Shown piece by piece: positions 25,771 through 34,687 of a stretch of 64,000 bases of DNA (positions within the stretch are counted from its first letter, which is position 1; each line of letters starts with the position of its first letter). Source of the DNA: Streptomyces sp. DT2A-34 (GTDB taxonomy: Bacteria; Actinomycetota; Actinomycetes; Streptomycetales; Streptomycetaceae). The translations under genes were made by a program, and so were the position numbers. Below the pieces are notes generated by a model. That model had not been told where the DNA came from. It did not search any database and saw nothing but the letters and a program-made list of their open reading frames with translations. The stretch spans positions 8,164,001 to 8,228,000 of the forward strand of contig NZ_JASTWJ010000001.1 of assembly GCF_030499515.1 (NCBI RefSeq), in the 5' to 3' direction.

Positions 25771-27315
25771 ATGACGACGGGCAGTTCCAGCACGAGCAGA
25801 GCCACCGCGGACGGCGGCGGCATCAGTACGTTCAAGGGGCAGGACCGCGCCCTGCGCGCCGACCGGCTGGGCACCACGGGCCTGCTGCTGTCCGTGCTCG
25901 CCGCGACGGCGCCCCTCATGGTGGTCGCAGGTGTCATGCCCACGACCTTCGGCGTGATGGGTGTGCTCGGCCAGCCGCTGCTCTTCGTGATCCTCGGCCT
26001 CGTCCTCGCCCTCTTCAGCGTCGGGTACGCCGAGATGAGCCGGCACGTCCACAACGCCGGTGCCTTCTACGCGTACATCTCCCGCGGCCTCGGCGGCACG
26101 GCCGGCGCCGGCGCCGCGATGGTCGCGCTCGTCTCCTACAACGCCCTCCAGGTCGGCATCTACGGCATCTTCGGCTTCGAGGTCTCCGGGCTGTTCGCCA
26201 CCTACCTGGACACCGAGGTCGCCTGGTGGATACCGGCGCTCCTGGCCGTGCTCCTCGTCGGCGCTCTCGGCTGGCTGAAGATCGACCTCAACGCGCGCGT
26301 GCTCGGCGTTCTGCTGATCATCGAGGTCGCCCTGGTCGTCATCTTCGACGTCGCCGCGCTCGCCGACCCCGGGAAGGAGGGGCTGTCGCTGCACGCCTTC
26401 AACCCGGACACGCTCACCGGCGCGGGCATCGGCACCGCCCTGTGCTTCTGCGTCGCCGCCTTCCTCGGCTTCGAGCAGGCCCCCGTCTACGCCGAGGAGA
26501 CCAGTCGCCCGCACATTCTCGTGCCCCGTGTGATGTTCCTGGCCATCGGCGGCATCGCCGTCTTCTACACGATCAGCTGCTGGGCGTACACCGTCGCCAC
26601 CGGTCCCTCGGCGATCGTCGGCACCGCGCAGGAGCAGAGCGCCGGGCTGCTGTTCTTCCTCACCGAGGACCTGCTCGGGCCCGGCTTCACCGACGTCCTG
26701 CACGTGCTGTTCGTGACCGGCATGTTCGCGGCGATGCTCAGCTTCCACAACGTCGTCGCGCGCTACGCCTTCGCCATGGGCCGCGAGGGCCTGCTGCCCG
26801 CCGCCTTCGGCCGCACCAGCGGCGCGAGCGGCGCCCCCGGGACGGGTTCGCTGCTGCAGACCGTGATCTCGCTCGTGGTCGTCGCCGTGTTCGCGTTCAC
26901 CGACGACAAGCCGGCCGGCGACCCGACGGCACCGGTCCTGCACCTGTTCACCTGGATGGGCAGCCTCGGCGCGCTGGGCGTCGCCGCGCTGATGGCCGCC
27001 GCCTCGGCCTCGGTCGTCGTCTTCTTCGTCCGCCGTGGCGCCGTCGCCGCCCAGTTCTGGCGACTGGCCGCCTCCGCGCTCGCCGTTCTCGCGCTGGCCT
27101 TCATCGTCGTCTACACCGTCAAGGACTTCGACGTCCTGATCGGGGCCGGCCCGGGCTCGTCCCTGAGCTGGGCTCTTCCCGCGGTCATCGCCCTCGCCCT
27201 GGCCGTGGGCCTGATCCAGGGCCTGCTCCTGCGCTCCCGCGCCCCCGAGAAGCACGCCCGCATCGGACTCGGCAACGAGGCGTTCCAGCTGGAGAAGGCC
27301 GCCCGCGGCGACTGA
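25771..27315 (+). CDS. APC-family amino acid permease
   Basis: The 514-residue protein begins at the ATG at 25771, after GAAGGA. The first span carries the APC helix-breaking segment (LSVLAATAPLMVVAGVMPTT, about residues 35-54), and about 12 hydrophobic segments follow, including EQAPVYAEETSRPHILVPRV between spans 6 and 7. It is a proton- or cation-driven importer of an amino acid or amine; specificity is not visible. The promoter region contains a minisatellite and pentamer repeats, which is unusual. Confidence 0.9.
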   Translation: MTTGSSSTSRATADGGGISTFKGQDRALRADRLGTTGLLLSVLAATAPLMVVAGVMPTTFGVMGVLGQPLLFVILGLVLALFSVGYAEMSRHVHNAGAFYAYISRGLGGTAGAGAAMVALVSYNALQVGIYGIFGFEVSGLFATYLDTEVAWWIPALLAVLLVGALGWLKIDLNARVLGVLLIIEVALVVIFDVAALADPGKEGLSLHAFNPDTLTGAGIGTALCFCVAAFLGFEQAPVYAEETSRPHILVPRVMFLAIGGIAVFYTISCWAYTVATGPSAIVGTAQEQSAGLLFFLTEDLLGPGFTDVLHVLFVTGMFAAMLSFHNVVARYAFAMGREGLLPAAFGRTSGASGAPGTGSLLQTVISLVVVAVFAFTDDKPAGDPTAPVLHLFTWMGSLGALGVAALMAAASASVVVFFVRRGAVAAQFWRLAASALAVLALAFIVVYTVKDFDVLIGAGPGSSLSWALPAVIALALAVGLIQGLLLRSRAPEKHARIGLGNEAFQLEKAARGD

Positions 27316-27388
27316 TGAGAGCCGGGTGAGAGGTGGTTACGGAAATCTGACGGGCACCCGCGATCCCTGGTCCAGCGGGGGGACGCGG

Positions 27389-28132
27389 GTGTTCGATGAG
27401 CAGGTGAACTACGAACCACCCGAAGAGCCGCGGGGCAAACCGATGGGCCGCCGCGTCCTCCTCGGCACCCTGGCCCTGGGCGCCCTCGGCGTGGCCACCG
27501 CGCCGACCCTGCAACGCGGCATGGAGTCCTTCCTGGCGAGCGCCTCCGACAAGGACCCCACCGGCCTGACCGACCTGCTCCCCAACGGCGGCGGCTTCCG
27601 CTACTACTCGGTCGCCTCCTCCGTACCCCGCAAGAACGCCACCACCTACCGCCTCACGGTCGACGGCCTGGTCGACCACCCCCGGACCTACACGCTCGCC
27701 GACCTGCGCGCCCTGCCGCAGACCCGGATGGTGCGCGACGTCCAGTGCGTCACCGGCTGGCGGGTACCCGAGACACCGTTCGAAGGTGTGCGCCTGTCCC
27801 GGCTGCTCGACGCCGCGGGAGTGCGCGAGGGGGCCGGGGCGGTGCGCTTCACCTGCTTCGACGGCACCTACACCGAGAGCCTCACCCTCGACCAGGCCCG
27901 CCGCGCGGACGTCCTGGTCGCCCTGCGCATGCAGGACAAGGACCTGGGCCACAGCCACGGCGGCCCGGTCCGTCTCTATGTGGCCCCCATGTACTTCTAC
28001 AAGTCCGCCAAGTGGCTCTCCGGCATCACCGTCACCAAGGACGTGCGGCCCGGCTACTGGGAGGAACGGGGTTACGACGTCGACGCCTGGGTCGGCCGCT
28101 CGAACGGACGCGACGATGAGCCTACGACTTGA
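27389..28132 (+). CDS. Sulfite oxidase-like molybdopterin oxidoreductase, Tat-exported
   Basis: The GTG at 27389 (VFDEQVNYEPPEEP) with a GGGGGGAC site gives 247 residues; upstream in-frame starts are weaker. A twin-arginine signal (GRRVLLGTLALGALG, about residues 21-35) precedes a single sulfite-oxidase-fold domain whose molybdenum-ligating Cys is in RDVQCVTGWRVPETPFEGVR. There is no dimerisation domain. It overlaps a haem b membrane protein by 17 bp, giving an exported enzyme with a membrane electron partner, in the style of MsrP/MsrQ. The physiological substrate (for example oxidised methionine, or another S-/N-oxide) is inferred, not shown. Confidence 0.87.
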   Translation: MFDEQVNYEPPEEPRGKPMGRRVLLGTLALGALGVATAPTLQRGMESFLASASDKDPTGLTDLLPNGGGFRYYSVASSVPRKNATTYRLTVDGLVDHPRTYTLADLRALPQTRMVRDVQCVTGWRVPETPFEGVRLSRLLDAAGVREGAGAVRFTCFDGTYTESLTLDQARRADVLVALRMQDKDLGHSHGGPVRLYVAPMYFYKSAKWLSGITVTKDVRPGYWEERGYDVDAWVGRSNGRDDEPTT

Positions 28133-28739
28133 CGCACCCCGCCGGACCACCGACGTCCGGCGCTTCACCAGGGCCGAACGCTGGATGCACCGTACGACGG
28201 CCGCGCTGATGGGCGTGTGCGTGGTGACGGCGGCCTGTCTGTACGTTCCGCAGCTCGCCGAACTCGTCGGGCGCCGCGAGCTGGTGGTCCGCATCCACGA
28301 GTGGGCCGGCCTCGCCCTGCCCGTTCCGGTACTGGCCGGCCTCGCCTCCCGCGCCTTCCGCGCCGACCTCGGCCTCCTCAACCGCTTCGGCTCCCACGAC
28401 CGCCTGTGGCTGCGCGCCGCGCTCCGCCGTGACAAGCGGGCCGCGTCCCGTCCTGCGGGCAAGTTCAACGCCGGGCAGAAGATCTATGCGGCCTGGATCG
28501 CGGGGGCGACGCTGGTGATGCTCGGCACCGGTCTGATGATGTGGTTCACCCACCTCACGCCCCTGGTGTGGCGCACCAGCGCGACGTTCGTCCATGACTG
28601 GCTGGCCCTGACCATCGGCATCGTCCTCGCCGGGCACATTGGCATGGCGCTAGCGGATCCGGAGGCCCGCAGGGGTATGCGGACCGGCAGGGTGAACCGG
28701 GAGTGGGCCGAGCGGGAGCACTCCCTGTGGCGGCCTTGA
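28116..28739 (+). CDS. Di-haem cytochrome b561-type membrane subunit
   Basis: The ATG at 28116 lies inside the end of the preceding gene, so the two are translationally coupled. The 207-residue protein has four hydrophobic segments, and histidines are placed as in formate dehydrogenase gamma/cytochrome b561 proteins: ERWMHRTTAAL, VVRIHEWAGLALP, SATFVHDWLALT and VLAGHIGMAL. These can bind two b-type haems. It would pass electrons between the quinone pool and the exported molybdoenzyme. Confidence 0.85.
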   Translation: MSLRLDAPRRTTDVRRFTRAERWMHRTTAALMGVCVVTAACLYVPQLAELVGRRELVVRIHEWAGLALPVPVLAGLASRAFRADLGLLNRFGSHDRLWLRAALRRDKRAASRPAGKFNAGQKIYAAWIAGATLVMLGTGLMMWFTHLTPLVWRTSATFVHDWLALTIGIVLAGHIGMALADPEARRGMRTGRVNREWAEREHSLWRP

Positions 28740-29852
28740 GGCGGTGACGGTCGGGGGCGATCCGGTCAGGAACTCCGCCGGATCGCCGGTGGACAGCACC
28801 ACCGCACCGAGCGGCGACACCGGACCGACAGTTGTCCCAGTCCCCATGTCCGGCTCCGGGACCACTTCGGGAGCGGCGACGCTGAAGGCCGCCGGCAGGC
28901 GTACCTCGGTTCCGGCATACCGGACCGCCACCTCGACGGAGCCCGGCTCCAGCACCGGTACGACGACGGACAGCACCAGCCGATCGCCCGACTCGGACCT
29001 CAGCACGGGAACCCCGGGCACCCGCTGCCCACCGACGCTCACGCTCACGTTCGACAGCAGTTCGGCATGATCCATGTACGTGTCTGCCAGCTCGATCCCG
29101 ATCGCCTCGCCGGGCCGCGCCTCGCCGTCGCCGCCCGTGTCCACCCCGGCGATCCGATAACCGCAGGCCCCGGGCGTGCCGCTCGCCGCGGGCTTCAACC
29201 GCACGACGGCGCCGGGATGCCGACGGTGGAAGTCGAGCAGAGAGCCCAGGACGGTGTACGCGGCACGGCCCTTGCAGGTGTCGGCCTTGTCCGCCAGGGC
29301 GGCATGGTCCCGGGCCGCCTGCTCCCAGTCGCCGCCCTGGCCCTGCACGGCGAGGCAGGCGGTGGCCAGCCCGCGCAGCAGCGTCCACTCCGCGTCGGCC
29401 GGCGTCTCGGGGATCACACGCAGCGCGGCCCGGCACTCGCTGGGGGAGTGGAGCAGGTCGTACACGCTCGCCGGGTCCGGTGTGCCGTCGACGTCCGGTG
29501 AGTCGGGGCCGGGCGGGAGCCAGGCGGGGACTTCGAGGAGCTTTTTGCTCATGGAGGGGCTGGGGGAGGAGGGGCTCGGACGCTCACTCACCGTTTCGCC
29601 CCGGGACGCGCCGGGCGTGCTCGTGACCGCGGGTACGCCGAAGTGGCCGTCCGGCGACTGCCGTACCGGAGGAGGAGAGCCGCTCGGCGGACCGGTCGGC
29701 AGCTTCCGCGTGCCGTCGGAGGGGCCGGCGGTGACGATCGTGCCCCTGCCGTCCGCCGTGAATCCCCCATCACTCGTGAAGGCCGCGGCGGCAACCGCCA
29801 CCGCCCCTACGACGAGCAGCCCCGAGATACGCATCCCGAGGGAAACCGCCAT
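28650..29852 (-). CDS. Hypothetical exported protein
   Basis: The 400-residue product starts with a hydrophobic signal/anchor (GLLVVGAVAVAAAAF, about residues 11-25), then a Pro/Ser-rich linker (PTGPPSGSPPPVRQSPDG) and a folded part with four Cys (SECRAALR, TACLAV, DTCKGRAA and GACGYR) that may form disulfides, followed by beta-rich sequence. I do not recognise the family. Its last 30 codons, Pro-rich and low in complexity, overlap the convergent cytochrome gene by 90 bp, so the original stop may have been lost. Confidence 0.7.
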   Translation of the reverse strand: MAVSLGMRISGLLVVGAVAVAAAAFTSDGGFTADGRGTIVTAGPSDGTRKLPTGPPSGSPPPVRQSPDGHFGVPAVTSTPGASRGETVSERPSPSSPSPSMSKKLLEVPAWLPPGPDSPDVDGTPDPASVYDLLHSPSECRAALRVIPETPADAEWTLLRGLATACLAVQGQGGDWEQAARDHAALADKADTCKGRAAYTVLGSLLDFHRRHPGAVVRLKPAASGTPGACGYRIAGVDTGGDGEARPGEAIGIELADTYMDHAELLSNVSVSVGGQRVPGVPVLRSESGDRLVLSVVVPVLEPGSVEVAVRYAGTEVRLPAAFSVAAPEVVPEPDMGTGTTVGPVSPLGAVVLSTGDPAEFLTGSPPTVTASRPPQGVLPLGPLPVHPAGPHTPAGLRIR

Positions 29853-29989
29853 GACGCCCCCCGAAGTTCCCGCCCCCGAACACTGTGGCAGCCATCAGGG
29901 GTCACCTCATCATCGGGCCGAAAGTGCCCCCGCGGAAGCCGCTTCATGTGATCGTCGGCGCGAGTTCAGATGCCGAGCAGCGCGGAAGG

Positions 29990-31015
29990 TCAGCCCCCGA
30001 AGTCCAGCAGCACCTTGCACGACCGACTCCGGTCCGCCGCGAGCGCGAACGCCGACTCGGCCTCCCGCACCGGCACCACCGAGCTGATCAGGCCGTCGAA
30101 CGAGGCCTCGGCGGCGAGCAGTTCCAGTGCCTCGTCGAACTCCCCGTCGAAGCGGAACGCCCCCCGCAGCTCGATCTCCCGGCTCACGACGAGGTTCCCC
30201 GCGAACGGACTCAGCCCCGGCGGCAGCATCCCGAGCTGCACCACGACACCCCCGCGCCGCACCAGCCGCAGACACGTGTCCAGCCCCGCGACGACCCCTG
30301 ACGCCTCGATCGCGACGTCCACCTCGGCAGGCCACCCGGCATCGTCCGGGTCATCGGCCCGTACGAGGCTGTCGGCGCCGGCGATCCGCGCGTACTCCAA
30401 AGCCGTCGGCAGCAGGTCCGTCACCGTCACGTGCGTGGCCCCGGCCGCCTTGGCCGCCGCGACCACCAGACACCCGATGGGCCCGGCACCGGTGACGAGG
30501 ACATGCCTCCCGGCCACCTCTCCGGCCCGCCGCACCGCGTGCAGCGCGACCGACAGCGGCTCGGCGAGCGCCGCCCGCCGCAGGTCGAGCCCGGCCGGGA
30601 GGGGCCTCAACTGGTCTGCGGGGACGACGACTTGGGCGGCGAACCCGCCCTGCACATGCGGGAAGCGCGCCGCGCTGCCGAGGTAGCGGGTGTCCCGGCA
30701 GACGTTGCGCCGCCCGTCCGCGCACTCGGGGCAGACCGAGCAGGGAGTGGCCGGGTGGACCGCGACGGCCGTACCGGCGACCGGACCCGATGCCCCGTCG
30801 CCGTACGACAGGACCGTCCCGACCACCTCGTGCCCGAGCACCATCGGCTCCTCGAGGCGGAAGTCGCCGACCCCGCCGTGCCGCCAGTAGTGCAGGTCGG
30901 AGCCGCAGACCCCGCCGTACCGAACGGCGACGAGGGCCTGCCCGGGGCCGGGCTCCGGCGACGGCAGCTCCTCCACCCGCAGGTCACCCGCACCATGGAT
31001 CACACAACCGAGCAT
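29990..31015 (-). CDS. idnD: Zinc-dependent L-idonate 5-dehydrogenase-like MDR enzyme
   Basis: The ATG at 31015 follows GAAGGAGG and gives 341 residues. Catalytic-zinc residues are in YGGVCGSDLHYW and LGHEVVGTV, the structural-zinc cysteines in CSVCPECADGRRNVC, and the NAD(P) fold starts at VLVTGAGPIGCLVVAAAKAA (about residues 170-189). Its position after an SDR of the gluconate 5-dehydrogenase type, a gluconate permease and gluconokinase supports L-idonate 5-dehydrogenase (idonate to 5-ketogluconate). Sorbitol- or threonine-type dehydrogenases have the same motifs, so the substrate rests on context. Confidence 0.83.
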   Translation of the reverse strand: MLGCVIHGAGDLRVEELPSPEPGPGQALVAVRYGGVCGSDLHYWRHGGVGDFRLEEPMVLGHEVVGTVLSYGDGASGPVAGTAVAVHPATPCSVCPECADGRRNVCRDTRYLGSAARFPHVQGGFAAQVVVPADQLRPLPAGLDLRRAALAEPLSVALHAVRRAGEVAGRHVLVTGAGPIGCLVVAAAKAAGATHVTVTDLLPTALEYARIAGADSLVRADDPDDAGWPAEVDVAIEASGVVAGLDTCLRLVRRGGVVVQLGMLPPGLSPFAGNLVVSREIELRGAFRFDGEFDEALELLAAEASFDGLISSVVPVREAESAFALAADRSRSCKVLLDFGG

Positions 31016-31029
31016 CCCCGCGGCCTCCT

Positions 31030-31791
31030 TCACAGCACGCTCGTCATGCCGCCGTCGACATACAGCACCTGCCCGCTGACGAAGTCCGCCGCAGGAGAGG
31101 CGAGGAACAGCACCCCGCCCACCAGGTCCTCCGTACGCCCCCAGCGCCCGGCCGGGGTGCGTCGCCGCACCCACGCGCTGAACTCCTCGTCCTCGACGAG
31201 AGGTTGGGTGAGCTCGGTCTCGATGTAACCGGGACCCAGGCCGTTGACCTGGACGCCGTGCGGGCCCCAGTCCGCGCACATGCCCTTGGTGAGCATCTTC
31301 AGCGCGCCCTTGGTGGCGGCGTAGGGGGCGATGCCGGGGCGGACGACCTCGCTCTGCAGCGAGCAGATGTTGATGATCTTTCCGTGGCCGCGTTCCGTCA
31401 TCCGCCGGGCGGCCTCCCGGCCGACCAGGAACGCGCTGGTGAGGTTGGTGTTCAGGATCCGGTGCCAGTCGGAGTCCGTGAACTCCAGCAAGGGCGCGCG
31501 CAGTTGCATGCCCGCGTTGTTGACCAGGATGTCGAGCGGGCCCACCCGCTCCTCCACATCCGCGATCCCGGCGGCCACCGACGGACCGTCGGTCACGTCG
31601 AACACGGCCGTGCGGACGTCGCCGGGCAGCTCCCCGGCGGCCTTGGCGAGGCGTTCGCCGTCCCGCCCGTTGAGGACCACCGTGCAGCCAGCCTCCGCCA
31701 GGCCGCGGGCGAGCGCGAGGCCGATGCCCCGGCTGGAGCCGGTGACCAGGGCCTTGCGGCCGCCGATGTCGAAGAGGGGGTGAGCCGTCAT
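31030..31791 (-). CDS. idnO: Gluconate 5-dehydrogenase-like SDR
   Basis: A 253-residue SDR with TGSSRGIG (residues 18-25), NNAG near 89-92, the Ser of INICSLQSEV near 142 and YAATKGALK near 155-163, ending in the family-typical DFVSGQVLYVDGGMTSVL. The sequence is close in character to 5-keto-D-gluconate reductases. It lies 14 bp before idnD and 10 bp after the permease gene, so the set is one operon read leftwards. It would interconvert 5-ketogluconate and gluconate with NADP(H). Confidence 0.85.
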   Translation of the reverse strand: MTAHPLFDIGGRKALVTGSSRGIGLALARGLAEAGCTVVLNGRDGERLAKAAGELPGDVRTAVFDVTDGPSVAAGIADVEERVGPLDILVNNAGMQLRAPLLEFTDSDWHRILNTNLTSAFLVGREAARRMTERGHGKIINICSLQSEVVRPGIAPYAATKGALKMLTKGMCADWGPHGVQVNGLGPGYIETELTQPLVEDEEFSAWVRRRTPAGRWGRTEDLVGGVLFLASPAADFVSGQVLYVDGGMTSVL

Positions 31792-31801
31792 CGTCGTACC
31801 C

Positions 31802-33223
31802 CTAAATGATCAGTGAGAGCAGGAGGACCACACCACCGGCGACCACCGAGATGATCGTCTCCATGACGGACCAGGTCTTGATGGTCTGCCCGACGTTCAG
31901 GCCGAAGTACTCCTTCACCAGCCAGAATCCGGCGTCGTTCACATGGCTGAAGAAGAGCGAGCCGGCACCGATGGCCAGGACCAGCAGGGCCGCGTGCGTG
32001 GTCGACATGTCGGCGGCCAGCGGGGCGACAAGCCCGGCTGCCGAGACCGTCGCCACCGTCGCCGAACCCGTCGCGAGACGGATGGCCACCGCGATCAGCC
32101 AGGCCAGCAGCAGCGCCGGGATCGACCAGTCCTCGGAGATGTCCAGGACCATCTGCCCCACACCGGTGTCGATCAGGGTCTGCTTGAAGCCGCCGCCCGC
32201 GCCGACGATGAGCAGGATGCCCGCGATGGGCGCGAGGCCCTTCTCGACCAGCGGCGAGATGCGCTCCTTGCCGAACCCGGCGGGCGCGAGCAGCGTGACG
32301 ATGCCCAGGAGTACGGCGGCGAGCAGCGCGATCATCGGGGAGCCGATGACGTCGAAGACGCGCTGGACGGTGTTGGCCGGGTCGTCGATCACGATGTCGA
32401 CCAGTGCCTTGGAGAGCATCAGGACGACCGGGAGGAGGATCGTGATCAGCGTGGGCCCGAAGCCGGGGAGCCTGCGCTTGCTCACTTCACCGGATTCACC
32501 GGTTTCCTCGGAGGGACGCTGAGGGATCATCCGGTCGGGGGCCGGGACATCCACCCAACGGGCCGCGTACCGCGAGAACAGCGGACCGGCGATGATCACC
32601 GTCGGTATGGCGACGAGGACGCCGAGCGCCAGTGTGACACCGAGGTCGGCGCCGACCGCGTCGATCGCGACCAGCGGGCCGGGGTGCGGCGGGACCAGGC
32701 CGTGCATCACGGACAGACCGGCCAGGGCGGGGATGCCGATGCGCATCAGCGAGTAGTTGCCGCGCTTGGCGACCATCAGCACGACCGGGATCAGCAGCAC
32801 GACGCCGACCTCGAAGAACAACGGCAGACCGATGACGGAGGCGATCAGCACCATCGCCCACGGCATGGAGCGCCTGCCCGCCTTGGCGAGGATCGTGTCG
32901 ACGATCTGGTCGGCGCCGCCGGAGTCGGCGAGCATCTTGCCGAGGATCGCGCCGAGGGCGATCAGCACGCCCACGCCGGCGACCGTGGTGCCGAGGCCGG
33001 TGGTGAAGCTGGCGATGGCCTTGTCGAGCGGCGCCCCGGCGATCGCGCCGAGCACGAGCGTTCCGAGGGTCAGCGACAGGAACGCGTGGAGCTTGAACTT
33101 GGTGATGAGCAGGACGATGACGGCGATACCCGCCAGGACGGCGATGCCCAGCTGAGCGTGGCCGGCCGAGGTGAGGGGCTCGACGGTGTCCGCTGCCAGC
33201 ATCTCGACGCTGAGTCTGGTCAC
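31802..33223 (-). CDS. gntP: GntP-family gluconate:H+ symporter
   Basis: From the GTG at 33223 (VTRLSVEMLA) the protein has 473 residues and about 12-14 hydrophobic segments. Family blocks include GLPLFFEVGVVLLIPV, LSVMHGLVPPHPGPLVAID, LLIVGAGGGFKQTLIDTGVG and FFSHVNDAGFWLVKEYFGL, all diagnostic for GntP/GntT permeases. It imports gluconate or idonate for phosphorylation by the kinase encoded immediately upstream. Three small hairpins occupy the gap between gntK and this gene. Confidence 0.93.
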   Translation of the reverse strand: MTRLSVEMLAADTVEPLTSAGHAQLGIAVLAGIAVIVLLITKFKLHAFLSLTLGTLVLGAIAGAPLDKAIASFTTGLGTTVAGVGVLIALGAILGKMLADSGGADQIVDTILAKAGRRSMPWAMVLIASVIGLPLFFEVGVVLLIPVVLMVAKRGNYSLMRIGIPALAGLSVMHGLVPPHPGPLVAIDAVGADLGVTLALGVLVAIPTVIIAGPLFSRYAARWVDVPAPDRMIPQRPSEETGESGEVSKRRLPGFGPTLITILLPVVLMLSKALVDIVIDDPANTVQRVFDVIGSPMIALLAAVLLGIVTLLAPAGFGKERISPLVEKGLAPIAGILLIVGAGGGFKQTLIDTGVGQMVLDISEDWSIPALLLAWLIAVAIRLATGSATVATVSAAGLVAPLAADMSTTHAALLVLAIGAGSLFFSHVNDAGFWLVKEYFGLNVGQTIKTWSVMETIISVVAGGVVLLLSLII

Positions 33224-33268
33224 GGGGTTCCCTTGCAGGTACGGGGATGGGGGACGCGTGGGGGGTGT

Positions 33269-33332
33269 CACCGGCGCTTGCCGGTGGGCGCTACCGGCGT
33301 TCACCGGTGGGGTGCTACCGCTGTTGCCGGTG
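33269..33332 (-). repeat. Three tandem mini-hairpins between gntK and permease gene
   Basis: CACCGGCGCTTGCCGGTG (33269-33286), TACCGGCGTTCACCGGTG (33292-33309) and TACCGCTGTTGCCGGTG (33316-33332) repeat with a 23-24 bp period, each able to fold into a small stem-loop. They fill the space directly after the gntK stop and could tune expression of the downstream permease. Confidence 0.7.
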
Positions 33333-33842
33333 TCAGTCGGGAAGTTCGCTCAGCGCCTTCGAGGCCCGCTCGGTGATCTCCTCCGGGCTCCCGGCCACGT
33401 CCACGGCGACTCCGGCCTCGTCGGCCTGGAGCGGCTGGAGCGTGGCGAACTGGGAGTCGAGCAGCGCGGTTGGCATGAAGTGCCCCTGCCGATGCGCCAT
33501 CCGGTCCTCGATGACCTCCCGGTCGCCCGTGAGGTGCACGAACGCCACCCCGGGCGCGGCGGCCCTGAGCCGGTCACGGTACGACCGCTTCAGCGCCGAG
33601 CAGCTGACCACCCCGCCGAGCCCGGCCCGCCCGTGCGCCCAGGCGCCGATGGCGTCCAGCCACGGCCACCTGTCCGCGTCGTCGAGCGGGGTACCGGCCG
33701 ACATCTTGGCGATGTTGGCCTGCGGGTGGAAGTCGTCTCCCTCGGCGTACGGGACGCCGAGCCGGGCGGCGAGCAGGGGACCGATGGTGGTCTTGCCCGT
33801 GCCGGCGACGCCCATCACCACGACGACGTGGGGGGTACGCAT
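33333..33842 (-). CDS. gntK: Gluconokinase
   Basis: The ATG at 33842 (MRTPHVVVVMG) with GAGGCAGTG upstream gives 169 residues, the normal length. The P-loop is MGVAGTGKTTIG (residues 10-21), followed by AEGDDFHPQANIAKMSAGTP and WLDAIGAW, which bind gluconate, and SCSALKRSYRDRLR. It makes 6-phosphogluconate for the pentose phosphate pathway. It is first in the leftward operon gntK-gntP-idnO-idnD and diverges from the GntR gene. A further in-frame ATG at 33881 lies inside the operator region and is less likely. Confidence 0.95.
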   Translation of the reverse strand: MRTPHVVVVMGVAGTGKTTIGPLLAARLGVPYAEGDDFHPQANIAKMSAGTPLDDADRWPWLDAIGAWAHGRAGLGGVVSCSALKRSYRDRLRAAAPGVAFVHLTGDREVIEDRMAHRQGHFMPTALLDSQFATLQPLQADEAGVAVDVAGSPEEITERASKALSELPD

Positions 33843-33863
33843 CACTGCCTCGCTGTCTTCTTC

Positions 33864-33889
33864 GACATCCGACGCCGACATCCGACGTC
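33864..33889. promoter_or_regulatory. Two adjacent 13-bp FadR/GntR-type boxes upstream of gntK
   Basis: GACATCCGACGCC (33864-33876) is followed directly by GACATCCGACGTC (33877-33889). The second is a 13-bp imperfect palindrome of the form GACnTCnGAnGTC. The pair lies 22-47 bp upstream of the gntK start, next to the divergent GntR gene, its presumed repressor. Confidence 0.6.
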
Positions 33890-33937
33890 GGCCACACTGA
33901 AACCCATTAGGTACGACGAATTCAAGACCCTGTGGCA

Positions 33938-33954
33938 AATAAGTCTGACTTTTT
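33938..33954. promoter_or_regulatory. AT-rich palindrome upstream of GntR gene
   Basis: AATAAGTC-T-GACTTTTT is a 17-bp inverted repeat with one mismatch, 32 bp upstream of the GntR start. It is AT-rich against a GC-rich background and may be part of that gene's promoter or a second regulator site. Confidence 0.35.
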
Positions 33955-33985
33955 GATCGCGTGATCTGCCCCGTACGCTGAGTGC

Positions 33986-34687
33986 ATGAGCACACCGGGC
34001 CGGGGGCTGCACGGCCATGTACTGGAAACCCTCGGCCCCGCGATCGCCGCGGGCGAGTACCCGCCGGGCAGTGTCCTGCGCACGGACGAGCTGGCCCAGC
34101 GCTTCGACGTGTCGCGCTCGGTGATGCGGGAGGCGGTCCGCGTCCTGGAGTCCATGCACCTGGTGGAGTCCCGCCGCCGCGTCGGCGTCACGGTCCGTCC
34201 CAAGGCCGAGTGGAACGTCTACGACCCGCAGGTCATCCGCTGGCGCCTGGCCGGCGCCGACCGCCCCCAGCAGCTGCGCTCACTCACCGTCCTGCGCTCG
34301 GCCATCGAACCGGTCGCGGCAGGCCTGGCCGCCAAGTACGCCACCGCCGACCAGTGCGCCGAACTCACCGAATGCGCCCTCGGCATGGTCGCCCACTCCC
34401 GCGGCCACCAGCTGGAGGGCTACCTCATCCACGACGTCGCCTTCCACCGCGTCATCCTCAACGCCTCCGGCAACGAGATGTTCGCCCGCCTGGGCGACGT
34501 GGTCGCCGAGGTCCTCGCGGGCCGCACCCACCACGAGGTCATGTTCGAGGACCCCGACCCGGCCGCGGTCACCCTGCACGTCCAGGTCGCGGAGGCGGTC
34601 CGCGCGGGCGACGCGGCCAGGGCGGAACACCTGACCCGCGAGATCACGGTCGGCGCCCTCCAGGAGCTGGACATCCTCGCCCCATGA
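33986..34687 (+). CDS. FadR-subfamily GntR regulator of the gluconate operon
   Basis: The 233-residue protein has a GntR winged helix (PPGSVLRTDELAQRFDVSRS, about residues 26-45) and a FadR-type helical ligand domain with metal-ligand-like residues (HDVAFHRVIL, and later His in LHVQVAEAV). Its divergence from gntK and the paired 13-bp boxes between them identify the gluconate operon as the target; gluconate or 6-phosphogluconate is the likely effector. A GntR gene of this kind in S. coelicolor (SCO1678, from memory) has been linked to gluconate use. Confidence 0.9.
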   Translation: MSTPGRGLHGHVLETLGPAIAAGEYPPGSVLRTDELAQRFDVSRSVMREAVRVLESMHLVESRRRVGVTVRPKAEWNVYDPQVIRWRLAGADRPQQLRSLTVLRSAIEPVAAGLAAKYATADQCAELTECALGMVAHSRGHQLEGYLIHDVAFHRVILNASGNEMFARLGDVVAEVLAGRTHHEVMFEDPDPAAVTLHVQVAEAVRAGDAARAEHLTREITVGALQELDILAP

